Source: Poecilobothrus nobilitatus (lineage: Eukaryota > Arthropoda > Insecta > Diptera > Dolichopodidae). From it: a stretch of DNA of 64,000 bases. Both the position numbers and the translations under genes were made by a program. The stretch lies in the NCBI GenBank assembly GCA_947095535.1, contig OX352772.1:101672307-101736306 (forward strand). The letters run 5' to 3'. The notes beneath the pieces were generated by a model. That model had not been told where the DNA came from. It ran no database searches and worked only from the letters and a program-made list of their open reading frames with translations. Positions within the stretch are counted from its first letter, which is position 1; every line of letters begins with the position of its first letter. Shown here piece by piece: positions 57,996-64,000 of this stretch.

Positions 57996-60816
57996 CTTAA
58001 TAAAAAATTATGTTTTAGGATAATCGGAAGCATTTAATAAGTGCAATATTTGCTAGAATTTATCTGCTTAAAAGTGTTCATAAAATTTTTAAATTGTCTT
58101 TAAAATTTCTCGATATTAAAAGTATAAAAAAAATGTAAAATAAGTCATTTTTTAAATCAATAGTAGCAAAAGAAGTAAACAGCATATTTATAAAAAAAAG
58201 CTGCAAAATAAAAAAATATAAATAAAATACAAGAGAATATACGAAACTAAAAACATAATTCTATTTAAAACTATATTGTATCTATGTGAGAATCATATAC
58301 ATATGTATATAGAATAAAAAAACAGCCACAGGAAAAAACAAGGAAATATATAAACAGTTGAAACATATATATATGTAAAAACATGTTTTGTCTTAATTTT
58401 ATACATTTATGTACACATAACGTCAGGTTTTCGTTAAAAAAGTCAACTCTTCCTCAGAATGTCAGTTGAGATATTTGACTTTTCGTTTTATTGGATATTA
58501 GCGCCATTGTGGAATGTTTAAATACTTGGAGCTTTTTTTTTAGGATAAGTTCACATGGGATGCAAAAATTATTGCGGTTACATTTCGCGTATTATTCGGT
58601 AAATATTAACGAATATTTTGCATATATTATGCTTCCAAACGTTCGCGAGCTACAAAACGGCGACATTTTTATTTAAAGCAAAGCGATTATAAAGTAACTT
58701 TTAAAAGAAAAATAAGGGAAAAATGGAAAAATATATTTAAGAATATATATATTTAATATATCGAGTACAAATCTAAATTTTCTATGTGATAAAGGAGACA
58801 TAACATATTTTTTTTTATTAATTTTAAAATTAACATTAAAATAAATAATGTACTCACAAAAACAATTAATAATTTTTTTATTATTCTAATTTCTAACCTC
58901 AAACTATTTAAAATTTTTGACAATTAATCAACAACAACGTTTGACACTTTTCATTCTTTTTGAAAGTAGAAAATTTTACTTTTTAAAACTTTAAAAAAAG
59001 TAGAAGTGCATACGTTTTTACCTATCAAAAATTAAAAAGTTTTTGTATAGCAAACAGAATACATACTTGCAAGACTTTTTAAAGTTTTAAAAGGTTTTAA
59101 AAATCAAACAGACCTATATATCTTTGTCAATTAGTACATAACACGATCATAGATATAATAAAATATAGATTGGCAGCTTCTCTTTTACTCTAATGTATTT
59201 CATATTCAAGCATTTTCAGCCAAAAATTAACATATGTTTTCCTTTAAAGTCAAAACAGCTGTTTAGATTTTGTACAATTTATGCGTAAAAGCATATAGAA
59301 CAGTTTCTTCTAAAACCACATGTACATTCACAGACCACAGTACTTGTATTTATTTAGATTTTAGTTAAGTAGTATGAAGTAGTAGCAGAACAAGAAGCAA
59401 GATTAAAAAATATAGATATTGATAATATAAAAAGAGAAAAGTACAGATTATAATTCCCATCGAATATATGGAAATATATATCTATCTATATTTAAACCAG
59501 AAGATAACAAAACTGGATTAGAGAATTTTAGAAAAATTATTCGATATTATTGTGTTGTAAGTATTGAAATTTACGCTTTATTAATTTTGAAATTAAGCAT
59601 TTTTTTTTTGATTCAGATACATGAACCAGTTATATCGTCGTGTTGATAAATGATTGTCGTATGTTAAAACTATAGTTTTGAGTAAAACGAAATCAAAGTT
59701 TGAAGCCCTGTATCTCGAAACTTATTTGGAAAATGTTTCCAATTTTGGAAATTTTTAGGTACCATGATTCATACCCTATAAAGTTTTTGGTGTTTTTTTT
59801 TTAAATCTTCGAAATTTATAGTATGATTTAACAAAAACTTCAAAATGGGAATGTTGTATGTTAGTTTTTCGTGAGAAAATTTTTTTGCATAATACATACG
59901 ACAGTTTGTTACTTAATATACAACAAATTAATTCCAAAATGTTAATAATAAATGTTGTATGTTAATATTGCTTAATAATAAATATTTTCATTTTCAGTGA
60001 ATAAAATAACTTATAACATTGATTGTTAAACTCTGTATTTCTATGTTTTAGTTTTATCTTAAAATATCTACACCTATTTTTATAACTACTTGCTGGGTTA
60101 TTAAAAAATACATTAAAAATAGTTTTTAAATATTAAATTTTATTTCAAAATTTTAGTAACCCAAATAATAATTAATATCATAAATTATTGACTTCAGTTA
60201 AATTATTTCACAAAATTACTTCTTAGTACATATTTAATAGGTAGATAATACAAAAATAAAAAATATTTGGACTTTATAATATTTTCTAATTGTCTTAATC
60301 AATAAAAAACAAAATTGTTTTGTGCTTTGCAATATCTATACCAAATTCAAAATTAAATAAAAAATGAATTTTGACAAAACATAAGTTATTTATTCGTATT
60401 TCAATAATTATTTATAACATTATTAAATGAAATTTAAGAAATTTCATGAATAATGTTATTTCAAAATATAACAGATCCCGATCATGGATCAAAAGCATTC
60501 ATAACGTTGCGATATAAAGGTTAAAAAAAAAATAATAAATCTGGTTCAATTAATATTTTAATATTTCAATTAAAACTATAACAACCAAAATACTATATAG
60601 TAAAATAACTAAATATAAGAAATTATTCAACAACCATCAGTTAACAAAATTTTGATTAAAATAATCGTATATTTCGAATTCGTTATAATCGTAGACATAT
60701 TATTATATTCTCGTATATTATTAATCTAACATTATTATAATCGAATATTATTATTATATTTATAAAATTAATAATTAAAAATGTTGATACAGTATTTTTC
60801 ATTCTAATTAGAATTT
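57996..60816 (+). repeat. Array unit 8 (2821 bp), class C with 314-bp deletion
   Basis: Exon copy 58019-58138. Just after the stop codon AAAATAAGT is joined directly to CATTTTTTAAATC (about 58,145), removing the proximal 3' flank. Private changes: AACGTCAGG, ATGTCAGTTGAG. Class C markers ACAAGAGAATAT, AAGAATATATAT, ATATCGAG. Confidence 0.95.
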
Positions 60817-63800
60817 CTTAATAAAAAATTATGTTTTAGGATAATCGGAAGCATTTAATAAGTGCAATATTTGCTAGAATTTATCTGCTTAAAAGTGTTC
60901 ATAAAATTTTTAAATTGTCTTTAAAATTTCTCGATATTAAAAGTATAAAAAAAATGTAAAATAAGTGAAATGCAATGGTTTAGACATTGCCTTGTTTTTA
61001 TCAGACCAGTGGTGTTTCTCAAAAATATTGTAAATCATAGATTTTTCTTTTCAAAAGATATTATTTCTGGCAATGTTTAGATAAAATCTAATTTAATAAT
61101 ATAGAAGGGTAGAATTTATTTTATTAATATCAGCCGCATTACAAAACTTTAACCATTTCAATTATAAATTACTATATCCACTCTTCCACTTCAAATTCTA
61201 TCAGAAGTTGACGATATGATATCTTCGTATCAGTTGAAGTAAATCTGCATTTTTCCCTTGGAAAAATGTTCTAATTAGTACATTTTTTAAATCAATAGTA
61301 GCAAAAGAAGTAAACAGCATATTTATAAAAAAAAGCTGCAAAATAAAAAAATATAAATAAAATACAACAGAATATACGAAACTAAAAACATAATTCTATT
61401 TAAAACTATATTGTATCTATGTGAGAATCATATACATATGTATATAGAATAAAAAAACAGCCACAGGAAAAAACAAGGAAATATATAAACAGTTGAAACA
61501 TATATATATGTAAAAACATTTTTTGTCTTAATTTTATACATTTATGTACACATAACCTCAGGTTTTCGTTAAAAAAGTCAACTCTTCCTCAGAATGTCAT
61601 TTGAGATATTTGACTTTTCGTTTTATTGGATATTAGCGCCATTGTGGAATGTTTAAATACTTGGAGCTTTTTTTTTAGGATAAGTTCACATGGGATGCAA
61701 AAATTATTGCGGTTACATTTCGCGTATTATTCGGTAAATATTAACGAATATTTTGCATATATTATGCTTCCAAACGTTCGCGAGCTACAAAACGGCGACA
61801 TTTTTATTTAAAGCAAAGCGATTATAAAGTAACTTTTAAAAGAAAAATAAGGGAAAAATGGAAAAATATATTTAAGAATATATATATTTAATATATCGAG
61901 TACAAATCTAAATTTTCTATGTGATAAAGGAGACATAACATATTTTTTTTTATTAATTTTAAAATTAACATTAAAATAAATAATGTACTCACAAAAACAA
62001 TTAATAATTTTTTTATTATTCTAATTTCTAACCTCAAACTATTTAAAATTTTTGACAATTAATCAACAACAACGTTTGACACTTTTCATTCTTTTTGAAA
62101 GTAGAAAATTTTACTTTTTAAAACTTTAAAAAAAGTAGAAGTGCATACGTTTTTACCTATCAAAAATTAAAAAGTTTTTGTATAGCAAACAGAATACATA
62201 CTTGCAAGACTTTTTAAAGTTTTAAAAGGTTTTAAAAATCAAACAGACCTATATATCTTTGTCAATTAGTACATAACACGATCATAGATATAATAAAATA
62301 TAGATTGGCAGCTTCTCTTTTACTCTAATGTATTTCATATTCAAGCATTTTCAGCCAAAAATTAACATATGTTTTCCTTTAAAGTCAAAACAGCTGTTTA
62401 GATTTTGTACAATTTATGCGTAAAAGCATATAGAACAGTTTCTTCTAAAACCACATGTACATTCACAGACCACAGTACTTGTATTTATTTAGATTTTAGT
62501 TAAGTAGTATGAAGTAGTAGCAGAACAAGAAGCAAGATTAAAAAATATAGATATTGATAATATAAAAAGAGAAAAGTACAGATTATAATTCCCATCGAAT
62601 ATATGGAAATATATATCTATCTATATTTAAACCAGAAGATAACAAAACTGGATTAGAGAATTTTAGAAAAATTATTCGATATTATTGTGTTGTAAGTATT
62701 GAAATTTACGCTTTATTAATTTTGAAATTAAGCATTTTTTTTTTGATTCAGATACATGAACCAGTTATATCGTCGTGTTGATAAATGATTGTCGTATGTT
62801 AAAACTATAGTTTTGAGTAAAACGAAATCAAAGTTTGAAGCCCTGTATCTCGAAACTTATTTGGAAAATGTTTCCAATTTTGGAAATTTTTAGGTACCAT
62901 GATTCATACCCTATAAAGTTTTTGGTGTTTTTTTTTTAAATCTTCGAAATTTATAGTATGATTTAACAAAAACTTCAAAATGGGAATGTTGTATGTTAGT
63001 TTTTCGTGAGAAAATTTTTTTGCATAATACATACGATAGTTTGTTACTTAATATACAACAAATTAATTCCAAAATGTTAATAATAAATGTTGTATGTTAA
63101 TATTGCTTAATAATAAATATTTTCATTTTCAGTGAATAAAATAACTTATAACATTGATTGTTAAACTCTGTATTTCTATGTTTTAGTTTTATCTTAAAAT
63201 ATCTACACCTATTTTTATAACTACTTGCTGGGTTATTAAAAAATACATTAAAAATAGTTTTTAAATATTAAATTTTATTTCAAAATTTTAGTAACCCAAA
63301 TAATAATTAATATCATAAATTATTGACTTCAGTTAAATTATTTCACAAAATTACTTCTTAGTACATATTTAATAGGTAGATAATACAAAAATAAAAAATA
63401 TTTGGACTTTATAATATTTTCTAATTGTCTTAATCAATAAAAAACAAAATTGTTTTGTGCTTTGCAATATCTATACCAAATTCAAAATTAAATAAAAAAT
63501 GAATTTTGACAAAACATAAGTTATTTATTCGTATTTCAATAATTATTTATAACATTATTAAATGAAATTTAAGAAATTTCATGAATAATGTTATTTCAAA
63601 ATATAACAGATCCCGATCATGGATCAAAAGCATTCATAACGTTGCGATATAAAGGTTAAAAAAAAAATAATAAATCTGGTTCAATTAATATTTTAATATT
63701 TCAATTAAAACTATAAAAACCAAAATACTATATAGTAAAATAACTAAATATAAGAAATTATTCAACAACCATCAGTTAACAAAATTTTGATTAAAATAAT

Positions 63801-63951
63801 CGTATATTTCGAATTCGTTATAATCGTAGACATATTATTATATTCTCGTATATTATTAATCTAACATTATTATAATCGAATATTATTATTATATTTATAA
63901 AATTAATAATTAAAAATGTTGATACAGTATTTTTCATTCTAATTAGAATTT
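60817..63951 (+). repeat. Array unit 9 (3135 bp), class C
   Basis: Exon copy 60840-60959. Markers CCACTCTTCC, AACATTTTTTGTC, AAGAATATATAT, ATATCGAG and also TTTAGATAAAATC as in unit 3. Confidence 0.95.
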
Positions 63952-64000
63952 CTTAATAAAAAATTATGTTTTAGGATAATCGGAAGCATTTAATAAGTGC
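63952..64000 (+). repeat. Array unit 10, start only
   Basis: CTTAATAAAAAATTATG, the acceptor and the first 26 bases of the exon copy (from 63975) before the window ends. Confidence 0.95.

Larger units (their letters stand above)
36055..64000 (+). repeat. Macrosatellite: tandem array of 3.13-kb units, continues past window
   Basis: Nine complete units and the start of a tenth, nearly identical over their whole length (only scattered substitutions and 1-3 base indels; one unit has a 314-bp deletion). Each begins CTTAATAAAAAATTATG in the last DALRD3 intron and ends ATTCTAATTAGAATTT. Order inside a unit: acceptor and terminal exon (first 145 bp), 3' flank with the CATATTTATAAAAAAAA word, the 61-codon frame shared by all units, then 2.25 kb matching 30,575-32,830. 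No complete gene, transposase or RT is carried. High identity means recent amplification or strong homogenisation. Confidence 0.97.

Noticed and set aside
36865..61811. Nine near-identical 60-61 codon plus-strand frames considered as a gene family
   Set aside because: They start at TTG rather than ATG, lie in one fixed position of the satellite unit and show no recognisable domain; kept only as a unit landmark.

Overview
The window is very AT-rich eukaryotic DNA, most likely from an insect. The evidence for an insect is a Ty3/mdg4-type (errantivirus-like) retroelement with an env gene, tRNA-derived SINEs, a Jockey/CR1-like non-LTR retrotransposon with a PHD-like ORF1, THAP-domain (P-type) DNA transposons, and spliced genes with GT-AG introns. 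Only two host genes are recognisable. One is the 5' end (exons 1-3) of a chondroitin sulfate synthase on the minus strand at 22.2-22.8 kb. The other is a DALRD3-like gene (DALR anticodon-binding domain protein) on the plus strand at 34.7-36.2 kb. Almost everything else is mobile or tandem-repeat DNA.

Layout. 1-9092: minus-strand Ty3/mdg4 element (env cut by the window edge, pol with breaks, gag intact, PBS for tRNA-Ser, one LTR). Its 5' leader holds a hAT-type non-autonomous element, which itself holds a Tc1/mariner-type MITE. 9093-12.2 kb: the THAP-transposon remnant that the Ty3 element entered, two tandem tRNA-like SINE units, and an inverted partial copy. 12.2-17.1 kb: a hairpin MITE, a heavily decayed plus-strand Ty3/env element and low-complexity DNA. 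17.1-26.8 kb: two THAP elements in opposite orientation. The left one contains an element with a 142-bp minisatellite and a SINE. Between them lie the chondroitin synthase exons. 26.8-30.5 kb: ACGT-palindrome DNA and a broken non-LTR retrotransposon (minus). 30.6-36.2 kb: flank plus the DALRD3-like gene. 36.055 kb to the end: a nearly perfect tandem array (macrosatellite) of 3.13-kb units, nine complete (one shortened to 2.82 kb), running off the window.

The main finding is the array. Each unit begins in the last intron of the DALRD3-like gene, carries its complete terminal coding exon with acceptor site and stop codon, continues through its 3' flank, and then repeats the sequence that lies upstream of the gene (30,575-32,830). 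The array therefore grew from the DALRD3 locus itself, with the 3.2-kb gene body (32,831-36,054) deleted at one junction and the remainder amplified. Diagnostic differences group the units into classes ordered roughly A-B-A-B-C-A-B-C-C, which indicates amplification of multi-unit blocks. The DALRD3-like gene has several one-base frame breaks in or beside homopolymers, so it is either decaying or affected by assembly error.
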